From Desulfobacterales bacterium (lineage in GTDB: Bacteria > Desulfobacterota > Desulfobacteria > Desulfobacterales > JAHEIW01), in contig JASJAN010000006.1 of NCBI GenBank assembly GCA_030066985.1, positions 62,001 to 126,000 of the forward strand: a DNA stretch of 64,000 bases. The letters run 5' to 3'. How positions within the stretch are numbered: the stretch's first letter is position 1; every line of letters starts with the position of its first letter. Below the pieces are notes generated by a model, which saw only the letters and a program-made list of their open reading frames with translations, was not told the origin of the DNA and searched no databases. Positions 26,304 to 34,486 of this stretch are shown here, one piece after another. Made by a program: the position numbers and the translations under genes.

Positions 26304-26855
26304 TTATACAGATGGCACCGACGGGCTGTGCAGCACATCCTGCAAGCAGGCCACATCCAGCGTCATTTTGGAGCGTTTGTTTTGCTGCAATTGTCTGACG
26401 ATCAGACGGGCAAAATTTCGCACACACGCAAAGCGATTGGTTGCAAAAAAGTGCTCCAGGGCGGCCAGCACCTCCCGATCATCATATAACCCTGCATTCA
26501 TGGCCGCTGCGATGCGGACCTCAGTGTTGGGATCCCGCAATCCGCTTAACACAGCCTCTCTGGCGGTTCCACATTCCATTAAACTCAGATTTACCAGGGC
26601 CCAGCGGCGCTGGATGGGGTCCGGCGAATGAACGGCATAATCGATGAAGCGCTTGTGGACTTCTTCTGCATTATTTTTCAAAATGTCGAGTAAGGCTTCC
26701 CTGAATTCATAATCTTTGGTTTCAACCGCATTTTGACAGAGCGCGTCCAAAACGCTGCTGCCCATGGTGACCGGTTGATTCTGGTCCTTGGTTGCCATAT
26801 ATTCTTGGCGGGTGGATGCCTTTTTCATACAACCTTTCAATTGCTGTTGATTCAT
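26304..26855 (-). CDS. HEAT-repeat protein
   Basis: A 183-residue helical protein. Two or three HEAT/PBS-lyase-type repeats are visible between residues 85 and 160: DPIQRRWALVNLSLMECGTA, DPNTEVRIAAAMNAGLYDD and the segment ending RNFARLIVRQL. Such repeats make curved scaffolds for protein-protein contacts. No catalytic residues or membrane segment are present. The AGGAGGGG site 3-8 bases before the ATG fixes the start. The C-terminal tail is short and polar. The partner is unknown; the gene upstream is about 280 bases away. Confidence 0.7.
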   Translation of the reverse strand: MNQQQLKGCMKKASTRQEYMATKDQNQPVTMGSSVLDALCQNAVETKDYEFREALLDILKNNAEEVHKRFIDYAVHSPDPIQRRWALVNLSLMECGTAREAVLSGLRDPNTEVRIAAAMNAGLYDDREVLAALEHFFATNRFACVRNFARLIVRQLQQNKRSKMTLDVACLQDVLHSPSVPSV

Positions 26856-27133
26856 GTGCCCCTCCTTTCTGAAAAATGGTCTTTTGCTGCCGTTATTTTT
26901 CTAATTGATCAAATGTTTTGCAGATATGATGCCACGGATGTGAAATGGTGATACGTCTGAGGTGAAATTTCGATAAGATATTAATATTAATTAATTTTTT
27001 TGTTTAATAGGGACCGCTTCGGCAACTTCTTGATAGGCGGTTCGGCCCGTTAAACTGTATATCAAATTGATACTTTGTGGTATAAAGCGTCTACTTAGTT
27101 GACAATTGCAATGAGGGCAGTTGTGCGGATTCT

Positions 27134-28687
27134 TTATCGAGGAAGCGAATGCTTAACGGTGGGAAAGAGACTCGGATTCGTATGCGGTAAAAATTTGGCG
27201 GCACTGAAGCGGTTCATAAATTCCTGATTGACATTTAGTTCCAGGTAGGTGATGCGCTCGCGGATCTGATAAATTTCGTCATGATAAGCATCGGATTGGA
27301 GGGCCAGGGTAGCGCCGCCCAAGGAGCTGTTTCCCAAAGTTTGGTACCGATCCCGCGGCAGGTCCGGCAGCATTCCGATGGCGATGGCCGATTCAGGATT
27401 GATAAACGAGCCAAAAGTACCGGCCACATAAAATTTTTCCAGTTCCAAAAGCTTCATGTTAACCGACTCGGTGATGGTTTCTAAAATGGTATACATGGCC
27501 GCTTTAGACCGTATGAGACTATCCAAATCAGCCTGGCTGATGGTCAAGTCAGCGCCGGTAGCCGAGGCTTCCGCCGGCACCACCACCAAATGTGACAGAC
27601 CGTCTATTTTTTTTATTGCCGTGCCGCACACAGCCGGCAGCAATTTGCCGCGCACATCGATCATGCCACTGAGAAACAGCTGAGCGGCCAAGTCGATGAC
27701 CCCCGAGCCGCAAATACCGGTGGGCGGCAAATCATCAATCGTATGAATTTTAAACGTATGGCTGTCGGGATCCACCGCAATTTGATCGATGACCCCCGGG
27801 CTGGCGGTTGTCCCCATACGCGTAACACCGCCTTCCAGTGCCGGTCCGGCCGCTCCCGCACAGGCAATCAGCCAGTTTTTGTTTCCGAGCACAACTTCAG
27901 CATTGGTGCCCACATCTACCAGGATAGAGGTCTGTTGGCTCTGGTAAATTTTGGAAAAAAGAACGCCGGCAATCAAATCTCCCCCGAAGTAGCTTCCAAT
28001 ATTGGGAAAAATCAACAGCCGCGCACGGGGATTGACCCGCAGGCCCAGTTCCTCGGCTTTGATGACGCCGGGTTTGTTGACCACCGGGATATAGGGCTCC
28101 CGGATAATCCAGCGGGGATCGAGTCCCATCAACAAGTGGGTCATGGTGGTGTTGCCGGCAACTGCCATAGCATAGATATTTTCCGGCTGCAGATTTTGTG
28201 AGGTGCACAGATCCATTATACGGCTGTTCAAACCACTGATGATCAGGTCATTTAAGTGTTTGAGCCCGTCTTCTTTTTCAGAAAAATGAATCCGGCTCAA
28301 AACATCCGGACCGATGCTTTCCTGGGGATTATCAAAAACAGATTCAGCCAGATACTTGCCGGTGGCCAGATCCAAAAGGCGCAACACCACCCGTGTGGTT
28401 CCCATGTCAACAGCTAAGCCAGCACATAACCGCGGATCCTTTGCATCTAGTATATCGGTCAATACCCAGTGGTGTTGCTCTTTAAAAAGAACACAACGAA
28501 GGTTAAATTGGGCTTGGCGCAAGATAGACGGTACGGTTTTTAAAAGATCCAGATCGATACAAATGTCGGGACTGTTGAGGCGGGGTGTTAAGGCTTGCAC
28601 AAGTCGCTCGGTATCGGCAGTGTTATCTTTAAGGCGCGGTTCATCTAATTGAACAGTTTGAATCCAGGGAGTGCCGTTTTTACTCAT
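27134..28687 (-). CDS. RACo-like ASKHA-domain corrinoid-protein activator lacking the N-terminal ferredoxin domain
   Basis: A 517-residue protein whose main part (about 85-470) is the DUF4445/ASKHA domain of reductive activators of corrinoid enzymes. ATP-binding motifs are GLAVDMGTTRVVLRLLDL, AVAGNTTMTHLLMGL, ILVDVGTNAEVVLG and AGTFGSFINPESAIAIG. Typical RACo proteins begin with a [2Fe-2S] ferredoxin domain. Here the first 80 residues have no CxxxxCxxC cluster motif, so the electron supply must differ or come from a partner. Such proteins use ATP to return Co(II) corrinoid proteins to Co(I), as in methyltransferase or CODH/ACS systems. No corrinoid protein gene is in the window. The start could instead be an ATG 17 codons upstream. 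Confidence 0.8.
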   Translation of the reverse strand: MSKNGTPWIQTVQLDEPRLKDNTADTERLVQALTPRLNSPDICIDLDLLKTVPSILRQAQFNLRCVLFKEQHHWVLTDILDAKDPRLCAGLAVDMGTTRVVLRLLDLATGKYLAESVFDNPQESIGPDVLSRIHFSEKEDGLKHLNDLIISGLNSRIMDLCTSQNLQPENIYAMAVAGNTTMTHLLMGLDPRWIIREPYIPVVNKPGVIKAEELGLRVNPRARLLIFPNIGSYFGGDLIAGVLFSKIYQSQQTSILVDVGTNAEVVLGNKNWLIACAGAAGPALEGGVTRMGTTASPGVIDQIAVDPDSHTFKIHTIDDLPPTGICGSGVIDLAAQLFLSGMIDVRGKLLPAVCGTAIKKIDGLSHLVVVPAEASATGADLTISQADLDSLIRSKAAMYTILETITESVNMKLLELEKFYVAGTFGSFINPESAIAIGMLPDLPRDRYQTLGNSSLGGATLALQSDAYHDEIYQIRERITYLELNVNQEFMNRFSAAKFLPHTNPSLFPTVKHSLPR

Positions 28688-28742
28688 GTTTTTCTTTGAT
28701 TGTCCTTTAGGCAGGATTGTATTGAGGGGTGTAACCATAAAA

Positions 28743-28837
28743 GGTTTCAGGTTTCGGGTGTCAGGTGTCAGGGGATAACCAGATCTTCAATTCTCCTTTA
28801 TTTCTTTCCTGACACCTGAACACTGACACCTAAAACC
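28743..28837. repeat. GGTTTCAGG/GGTGTCAGG-type inverted repeat element
   Basis: Left (28743-28772) and right (28808-28837) 30-base arms are imperfect inverted copies and share the TCAGGTGTCAGG words of the element at 15517-15666. The centre is AT-rich and unrelated. It occupies the whole gap between the RACo-like and sirtuin genes. Confidence 0.65.
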
Positions 28838-28841
28838 AAAA

Positions 28842-29588
28842 TTAAATAAATTTTTCCAATTCCGCCACAATTTGGTTCATGGTATCACCGGCAGGTCCTT
28901 TGATAGTATAGTCGCTGATGTCACTGGTTAATGGGGTTTTTTCCGGATTAATTTCGATCACGATTGCCCCGGTCTCTTTAGCCACTACCGGCATAAGGGC
29001 GGCTGGTTGCACCATGGCCGAGGTCCCGATGACCAGCATGACATCGCAGTCAGTTGCTACCTGGCGGGAACGCCAAAGCGCTTCCTGTGGAATCATCTCA
29101 CCGAAAAAAACGGCATTGGGGCGCAAAATGCCCCCGCATTCGCAGTGAGGCGGTATGTTACTAACATCAACATAGCGGGTTTCAATGTGCGTATTGCATT
29201 CCATGCACCGTTGTGAGGCAAAAGTCCCATGAAATTCAATCACGTCCGTGTTGCCGGCCATTTGATGCAGCCCATCAATATTTTGGGTGATGACCGTTTG
29301 CAGTTTTCCCAACTCTTCCAGCCTGGCGAGTCCTTTATGACACTCATTGGGCCGCGCTTGATCGATGACATCTTTCATATCTTTGATTAAAAGCTGCCAA
29401 ACTTTGGCCGGATCTTGCACGAATGCATCAATATGAGCTACTTCCATGGGGTCCATTTTTTCCCACAACCCGCCCTTGCCCCGAAAAGGCGGAATCTTGC
29501 TTTCAATTGAAGCGCCCGCACCGGTTAAGGCAGTTACCATACTGGCCTGAGCCAGATCGGCCGCCGCTTTTTTGATCAAATCATCCAT
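28842..29588 (-). CDS. cobB: Sir2-family NAD-dependent protein deacylase
   Basis: A 248-residue sirtuin. The NAD site is GAGAS (23-27); TQNIDGLH (101-108) and the catalytic His120 (IEFHG) follow. The structural zinc site is Cys128, Cys131, Cys149, Cys151 (the second pair is CEC rather than CxxC). It removes acetyl or acyl groups from lysines, using NAD+, in the cytoplasm. Bacterial CobB typically reactivates acetyl-CoA synthetase. An HDAC-family gene and an AcuB-like CBS gene lie within 4 kb on the same strand, pointing to control of acyl-CoA metabolism by reversible acylation. It is the first gene after the repeat element. Confidence 0.92.
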   Translation of the reverse strand: MDDLIKKAAADLAQASMVTALTGAGASIESKIPPFRGKGGLWEKMDPMEVAHIDAFVQDPAKVWQLLIKDMKDVIDQARPNECHKGLARLEELGKLQTVITQNIDGLHQMAGNTDVIEFHGTFASQRCMECNTHIETRYVDVSNIPPHCECGGILRPNAVFFGEMIPQEALWRSRQVATDCDVMLVIGTSAMVQPAALMPVVAKETGAIVIEINPEKTPLTSDISDYTIKGPAGDTMNQIVAELEKFI

Positions 29589-29684
29589 ATATCGCTTCGC
29601 TTTAGTTAAATGGTCAAATAAAAATATTCGTTGAATAGGAAAAAACGATGTAACGATTTTACTAATTAACCAATTAACCAGCCA

Positions 29685-30524
29685 CTATAAATTGAAAGTC
29701 ATATCGGTGGCTATGCCGACGCACTGGATTTTAAAGCCCCTGCCATCGAAATGACGCCGGCAGCTATTGACCATCTCATCCATCTGATCATCGGTGCGCT
29801 CCTGGTTGATATGGAACAACCCCAATTTTTTAACCCCCGCCTCTTCGGCCAATTTGAGCACATCGGTGTAAACCGAATGCCCCCATTCAATAAACGTCTG
29901 GTACTCTTCAGGGGTATATTCACTGTCATGAATCAGAAGGTCAGCTCCGCTGCTAAATTCGACATAATCTTTAAACTGCCGGCCACCGGCATGTCGATAC
30001 CCGAGCTCGTTGTCGGTCAGAAAGACAAAGGTTTTACCGTCTTCGACGAATTTATAACCGCTACCGCCATTGGGGTGACTGATGGGTATGGGCGTGACAG
30101 ATAGTGATCCTATTTTAAATTCCTGGGGGCAGGCTTTTTCATAGGTTATCTGGGCCTTGATGTCGGCATATTTGACCGGAAAATTAGGGGGTGCCATGAC
30201 AGTTGATAAAATGGCTTCGACAAACTGACTGTGGAATGGGCAGCCGTGCATCAGAAGTTTTGCATTTTTAGAATACAGCGGCTTGAAGAAAGGAAAACCC
30301 ATCAGATGGTCCCAATGGGCGTGGGTGAATAGAAAATTGATATTGAGCGCACCTTCTTCAACCAGTTTGTTCCCAAATCTGCGAATACCGGTGCCGGCAT
30401 CAAGCGCAATAATATCACCACTTTTGGTTCGAATCTCCAAACTGGTCGTATCACCGCCGTATTTCAGATACGATTTGCCTGAAACCGGAATGGAGCCCCT
30501 CGATCCCCAGCATGTGATCTGCAT
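29685..30524 (-). CDS. MBL-fold metal-dependent hydrolase (PhnP/RNase Z-like)
   Basis: A 279-residue metallo-beta-lactamase-fold protein. The N-terminal CWGSRGSIPVSG is typical of the group that includes PhnP, PqqB and two-component-linked MBL proteins. The metal motif is THAHWDH (67-73), with further His/Asp in PISHPNGG, FLTDNE and LIHDSEYTPEEY, and a C-terminal HINQERTDD. These enzymes hydrolyse phosphodiesters or cyclic nucleotides; the substrate is unknown here. No zinc exosite arm of true RNase Z is visible. The AAAGG site lies upstream of the ATG. It is separated from its neighbours by gaps of 100-220 bases. Confidence 0.83.
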   Translation of the reverse strand: MQITCWGSRGSIPVSGKSYLKYGGDTTSLEIRTKSGDIIALDAGTGIRRFGNKLVEEGALNINFLFTHAHWDHLMGFPFFKPLYSKNAKLLMHGCPFHSQFVEAILSTVMAPPNFPVKYADIKAQITYEKACPQEFKIGSLSVTPIPISHPNGGSGYKFVEDGKTFVFLTDNELGYRHAGGRQFKDYVEFSSGADLLIHDSEYTPEEYQTFIEWGHSVYTDVLKLAEEAGVKKLGLFHINQERTDDQMDEMVNSCRRHFDGRGFKIQCVGIATDMTFNL

Positions 30525-30594
30525 CTTGAACCTTTCAGGAAAAACGCAGTTTCCTTAATAATGATATATGACTCATTTTACTAAAGCATTTTGC

Positions 30595-30674
30595 GCCACA
30601 AAGACGCAAAGATCACAAAATTTTTGAGGTTAATCCACAAATATTACTCTTTGTGTCCTTTGTGACCTTGTGGT
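30595..30674. repeat. CACAAAG-type inverted repeat hairpin
   Basis: GCCACAAAGACGCAAAG at the left is mirrored by CTTTGTG...CTTGTGG at the right. The layout and wording resemble the CACGAAG hairpin at 21671-21752. It fills the gap between the MBL hydrolase and methyltransferase genes. Confidence 0.5.
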
Positions 30675-30746
30675 TTTAAAACATTCTATTCACAACCCTG
30701 AGGAACGCAAAACGATAAATTCATTCTTGCTCCCGCTCATTGTTCC

Positions 30747-31568
30747 TTAATTGTCAAATTCACCATAAAATGTATGCCAGATTCCTTTATGAGTCCAGCT
30801 TTTTAATATTTTGGCCGGCAAGCGTTCTAAGTCCATTTTTACCTGCTTGGCTTCACTGCGCATAAGACCGGAAAGTATAAAACACTTTTTGGTCCTAAAC
30901 GCCTTCGATTGAATTAGCTTTTGCATGACCGCATAATGGACATTGGCCACTACAAGTTCCGCCGGATAGTCAATGAAGTCTTCGGCATACCCTTGCGTAA
31001 CCAGTACCTGCTGTTCAAGGTGATTTAAGCGGACGTTTTTTGCTGCGGTTGTGGCTGCCAGCAAATTCAGGTCAACTGCCAAAATGAGTTTGCAGCCCAG
31101 TCGTGCGGCAGCCAAGGCCAAAATGCCGGTGCCGGTGCCTAAATCCATGGCGTGCGTAGGTGAATGCCTTCGGCAGGCCAACTGGAGCGCATCCAGGCAA
31201 TCCCTGGTAGTGGGGTGGGTACCGGTGCCAAAGACCAGCCCGGGATCTAAGATGAGCGATAATTTATCCGACTGTTTCGGATTTTGGTTTTCCCACGGTG
31301 CCATAATCTGAAAAGGGCCGTGATCAAAAGAGCTAAATACCGATCCTTGCCACTGCGCATAGGGCATGTGATAACTGTCAATATAGGACAACTGTGGCTG
31401 GGTACGCAGAAGATCCTGGATATCTTCAAATGCGGGCTGAGAAAAGAAGAGAAATGAAAAATTATCTTCTTCCCAGTTGCCGATAAAATGTCGCTGTGGG
31501 ATTTTTCTCTGTGAGGTTAAGCGGCCGTTCAGGTGGTAAATATACAGATCATCATATGGGCACGACAT
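30747..31568 (-). CDS. prmA: Ribosomal protein L11 methyltransferase (PrmA)-like
   Basis: A 273-residue SAM-dependent methyltransferase. The PrmA substrate-binding loop LDPGLVFGTGTHPTTRDCLDAL, the SAM motif MDLGTGTGILALAAARLGC and the acidic ILAVDLNLLA are clear; the motif after them is VVANVHYAVM in place of the usual NIL. PrmA trimethylates lysines and the N-terminus of L11. The N-terminal part is divergent, so methylation of another protein is possible. It has two possible starts: MSCPYDD, with a GAGAT site, or an ATG 14 codons upstream that overlaps the end of the CBS gene (ATGACTAG), giving translational coupling. Either way it follows the CBS-domain gene in an operon. Confidence 0.78.
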   Translation of the reverse strand: MSCPYDDLYIYHLNGRLTSQRKIPQRHFIGNWEEDNFSFLFFSQPAFEDIQDLLRTQPQLSYIDSYHMPYAQWQGSVFSSFDHGPFQIMAPWENQNPKQSDKLSLILDPGLVFGTGTHPTTRDCLDALQLACRRHSPTHAMDLGTGTGILALAAARLGCKLILAVDLNLLAATTAAKNVRLNHLEQQVLVTQGYAEDFIDYPAELVVANVHYAVMQKLIQSKAFRTKKCFILSGLMRSEAKQVKMDLERLPAKILKSWTHKGIWHTFYGEFDN

Positions 31569-31602
31569 GGATTTATCTCGATGAGAGTGCGGGTATTGGG
31601 CA

Positions 31603-32280
31603 CTAGTCATTTTTAGGCAACTGGTCTAGATACCATTCCATTGGGTCCAGCAGAGTAAAACCGAGGTTTTTTAATTTTTCTTTTATAAGCGCTACATTTT
31701 GGGTCAGCAGATAAGGAAATACGGCGCGCTTATTTTTTTCCCAGTACCGGGCCACCAGAACGCTGCCAAAAGAGATGTTTTCCTCGGTGATGGCATCGAC
31801 GATTTTCTTCAACTGGCCGACTTTTTCCTCTACCAGGATACACAGCAAAGTGCCCGGCTCTCCAATTCCCAGCACATTGATAAAGGCCCGCAACAGGTCC
31901 CTAACAGAGATAATACCGGCAAGTTTACCCTGTTCATCAACAACCGGCAGGGCACCGACGCGGGCATCCTGTATCATTAACAGCGCATCTTGAATGGTGT
32001 AGGCCGGAGAAATGGTGATCGGATCTTTGGTCATAATGTCTTTTATTTTCAATTCTGCGAAATTCTTCTTTTCTTCCTCGCTGGGAACGGTCTTGAAAAA
32101 TTTATAGGGCAGTGCACTTCTGATATCCCGATCTGTTACAACACCTATGAGACGGTTGTCGGCTTCGGTAACCGGCAGATGGCGTATCTTATTTTTAGCC
32201 ATCAATTCCTGGGCTTTAAAAATACCATCGTCAGGTGTAACGAATATCACTTTACGGGTCATGGAGTTGCTGACGAACAT
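31603..32280 (-). CDS. CBS-pair protein with C-terminal ACT domain (AcuB-like)
   Basis: A 225-residue protein with two CBS motifs (residues about 8-60 and 79-133), forming an adenine-nucleotide-binding Bateman module, followed by an ACT-like domain (residues 143-215). CBS pairs of this layout are found in AcuB, encoded next to the AcuC deacetylase in Bacillus. Here too an AcuC/HDAC-like gene lies directly upstream on the same strand. The likely role is sensing AMP/ATP or related ligands and controlling the neighbouring deacylase or acyl-CoA synthesis (inference). The start at MFVSNSM is chosen because AAGGAGAA lies seven bases before it; the in-frame ATG two codons earlier would be too close to that site. 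Confidence 0.85.
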   Translation of the reverse strand: MFVSNSMTRKVIFVTPDDGIFKAQELMAKNKIRHLPVTEADNRLIGVVTDRDIRSALPYKFFKTVPSEEEKKNFAELKIKDIMTKDPITISPAYTIQDALLMIQDARVGALPVVDEQGKLAGIISVRDLLRAFINVLGIGEPGTLLCILVEEKVGQLKKIVDAITEENISFGSVLVARYWEKNKRAVFPYLLTQNVALIKEKLKNLGFTLLDPMEWYLDQLPKND

Positions 32281-32322
32281 AATCATTTCTCCTTACAAAG
32301 CCTTTAATTTCTGCTCAGTTAA

Positions 32323-33279
32323 TCATTGAGCATTTAACAAAACCTTTACATGATTGCGGGCCAATTCCGGCAGGCGCCGGATTGAATAGCCACCTTCAAG
32401 TACCGATATCAGGCGGCCCTGAGCATACTCGGCAGCCATTTCAACCAGCTTTTCGATAACCCAGGTGAAACCGTCTGTGGTCAGCTTTATATCCGACATA
32501 TTGTCTTCAATGTGGGCATCGAATCCAGCTGAAACCAGAATCACCTGTGGTTTGAAATCAGCAAAGACCGGTACCAAATCCCTTTGCAATATCTGCTGGT
32601 ATTCGGTATCACCCTGTCCGGGCAGCATCGGTGAATTTTTGGTAAATCCATGACCGGCATCTTTGCCCAGTTCGAATTCACGACCGGTACCCGGATAGGC
32701 GAAAGTTGGATGTTGATGGATGGAATAGTAAAATACCGTCGGATCGCGTTCAAAAATGTGCTGGGTTCCATTTCCATGATGAACGTCAAAATCGACAATA
32801 CCAACCCGCTCGATTTCCCATTGTTTTTGGATATAGCGGGCGGCAATCGCAATGTTGTTAAAATAGCAAAACCCCATGGCCTTGTCGATTTCCGCATGGT
32901 GACCGGGTGGCCGCACAGCACAAAAGGCATTATCCAGCTCGCCCTCCATTACCAATCGGACCGCCTCCAGGACACCGCCGACCGCCAATAAAGAGACTTC
33001 GTAAGTTGCCGAGCACATTTGATTGTCGGGGCTGTCAAAAATATTATGGCCGCTGCTGCATGCTTTCTCAAGTCGCTTGATGTAATTGGGGTCGTGCACG
33101 GTTTCAACCCATTTTAAATCCGCCGACACGGCCTTAATCAATGTCAACTGCTCAAGCAGACCTGCATCTTTAATGCCGCTATATACGGCTGGAAGCCGAT
33201 CCGGAATTTCCGGATGATAGTTTCCGGTCTGGTGCTGCTGGTATCTTTCATCGTATAAAAAGCCGGTTTTATTGCTCAT
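32323..33279 (-). CDS. Class II-like histone deacetylase / AcuC family amidohydrolase
   Basis: A 318-residue zinc hydrolase of the HDAC superfamily. The active-site motifs are all present: RPPGHHAE (123-130), FCYFNNIAIAA (137-147), the zinc ligands DFDVHHGNG (163-171) and the later Asp in SAGFDAH, and ISVLEGGYS near the end. The length matches AcuC and other bacterial amidohydrolases acting on acetyl-lysine, acetylpolyamines or other N-acyl groups. Together with the AcuB-like CBS gene 42 bases downstream and the sirtuin, it points to protein deacetylation around acetyl-CoA metabolism. No signal peptide is present. Confidence 0.9.
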   Translation of the reverse strand: MSNKTGFLYDERYQQHQTGNYHPEIPDRLPAVYSGIKDAGLLEQLTLIKAVSADLKWVETVHDPNYIKRLEKACSSGHNIFDSPDNQMCSATYEVSLLAVGGVLEAVRLVMEGELDNAFCAVRPPGHHAEIDKAMGFCYFNNIAIAARYIQKQWEIERVGIVDFDVHHGNGTQHIFERDPTVFYYSIHQHPTFAYPGTGREFELGKDAGHGFTKNSPMLPGQGDTEYQQILQRDLVPVFADFKPQVILVSAGFDAHIEDNMSDIKLTTDGFTWVIEKLVEMAAEYAQGRLISVLEGGYSIRRLPELARNHVKVLLNAQ

Positions 33280-33428
33280 CGATTTTGGTCTCTGTGTCGC
33301 CCTTTCTTAATCAAGGCCACTGTGAAGTAATGCTGTGTCGATTATGGAATGCGCAAAGCCATTTTTGTTCTAATATAATCCTTTTTCCTTGACGACAGAT
33401 TCGCTATGCGCTCTGCCCGATGCGGTCG

Positions 33429-34178
33429 TCAGGCAACGATTTTGTCAAAAATTTCAAATGCAGCCCTAACCGATTTGCTGTCTTCGGGCATTTCAATGGT
33501 CGGGCGTCCCTGGAAATCAAAGTCATAGACCAGGTCATCTGACGGAACGGTTCCGATAAGCTCAATATTGGCCTCTTTAAGTTTGTCCATGACCGGTTCA
33601 GGCGGTGCCTCTCGTGCCTGGTTGATCACCACATAACTTTTGCCAACACCGATTTTCAAGCAACGGGCCAGTTCTTCGATGCGCACTGCTGCCTGAAGTC
33701 CGCGTCTGGAGGAATCCGACACAATTAAAAGAATATCCACATCTTTGGTCGTTAGGCGGCTGATGTGCTCCATGCCAGCCTCGTTGTCCATGACGATGTA
33801 AGGATAATTGCCGGACAGACGTTCAAGGTAATTGGTGAGCAGGGTGTTAGCCGCGCAATAACAGCCGGCACCTTCCGGCTGGCCCATCACAACCAAATCA
33901 AAACCCTCGGCTTCGACCACGGCTTCTTCAAGCTTCATTTCCATGAAGATGTCTTTGGTCATACCGCTGGGGACATCCCCTTTTTTCATGTCCTCGCGGG
34001 CGTTTCCCAAAGTGTTGCCTAGTTTGAGTCCCAAAACTTCATTAAGGTTGGCATTGCAATCGGCATCCACTGCCAGAATCGGCGTTTTGTTTTTTTTCAA
34101 TAAAAATTTTATGAGCATACCGGCCATGGTGGTTTTACCGGTGCCACCTTTGCCGGCAAGTGCGACTGAATAAGCCAT
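33429..34178 (-). CDS. cooC: CooC-type nickel-insertion ATPase for CO dehydrogenase
   Basis: A 249-residue SIMIBI-class P-loop ATPase. The deviant Walker A is GKGGTGKT (9-16); an AVDADCN switch follows; the paired cysteine motif (GAGCYCAAN) that binds nickel at the dimer interface is visible, and VIVMDNEAGMEHISR matches CooC/AcsF. It loads nickel into the C-cluster of carbon monoxide dehydrogenase. No CODH gene lies in the window, so the main operon must be elsewhere, and more than one CooC paralogue is usual in acetyl-CoA pathway organisms. The ATG with AGGAAG nine bases upstream is preferred to an upstream TTG in the same frame. Confidence 0.88.
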   Translation of the reverse strand: MAYSVALAGKGGTGKTTMAGMLIKFLLKKNKTPILAVDADCNANLNEVLGLKLGNTLGNAREDMKKGDVPSGMTKDIFMEMKLEEAVVEAEGFDLVVMGQPEGAGCYCAANTLLTNYLERLSGNYPYIVMDNEAGMEHISRLTTKDVDILLIVSDSSRRGLQAAVRIEELARCLKIGVGKSYVVINQAREAPPEPVMDKLKEANIELIGTVPSDDLVYDFDFQGRPTIEMPEDSKSVRAAFEIFDKIVA

Positions 34179-34259
34179 TGTTGTCAACTTCCTTTCAAAA
34201 GAATTAGAGCTTTAAAAAGTAGGTTAAGTTAGTTTATGGCTCCAGTCAAGGGTGTATTT

Positions 34260-34403
34260 GAAGCTATCTCAAAAATAGTAGATTACGTCCAAGGGCAAGG
34301 CGAAAACCGATTCAAAAGTGGAGCATACACCACAGTATTCGAGCATTTTGAATCGGGTTTTAACACAGCTCTTGGGCGTTAGATGCATTTTTGAGGTAGC
34401 TTC
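34260..34403. repeat. Hairpin element A of the GGAGCGTACACGGAGTACG family
   Basis: Outer 18-base arms (34260-34277, 34386-34403) are inverted with two mismatches. Inner arms AAAACCGATTCAAAA and TTTTGAATCGGGTTTT surround the core GTGGAGCATACACCACAG. CAAGGGCAAGGC lies on the left and TTGGGCGTTAGATG on the right. It shares the core and these words with elements at 40480 and 45567, though its end arms differ. It lies between divergent cooC and acyl-CoA dehydrogenase genes. Confidence 0.7.
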
Positions 34404-34486
34404 CAAACAGCTTGAAAATCAGCCGTTGATATGATAATCCCAATTCTCGTTATTCTAACATAACAATCTGTATGCGGAGGATATAT

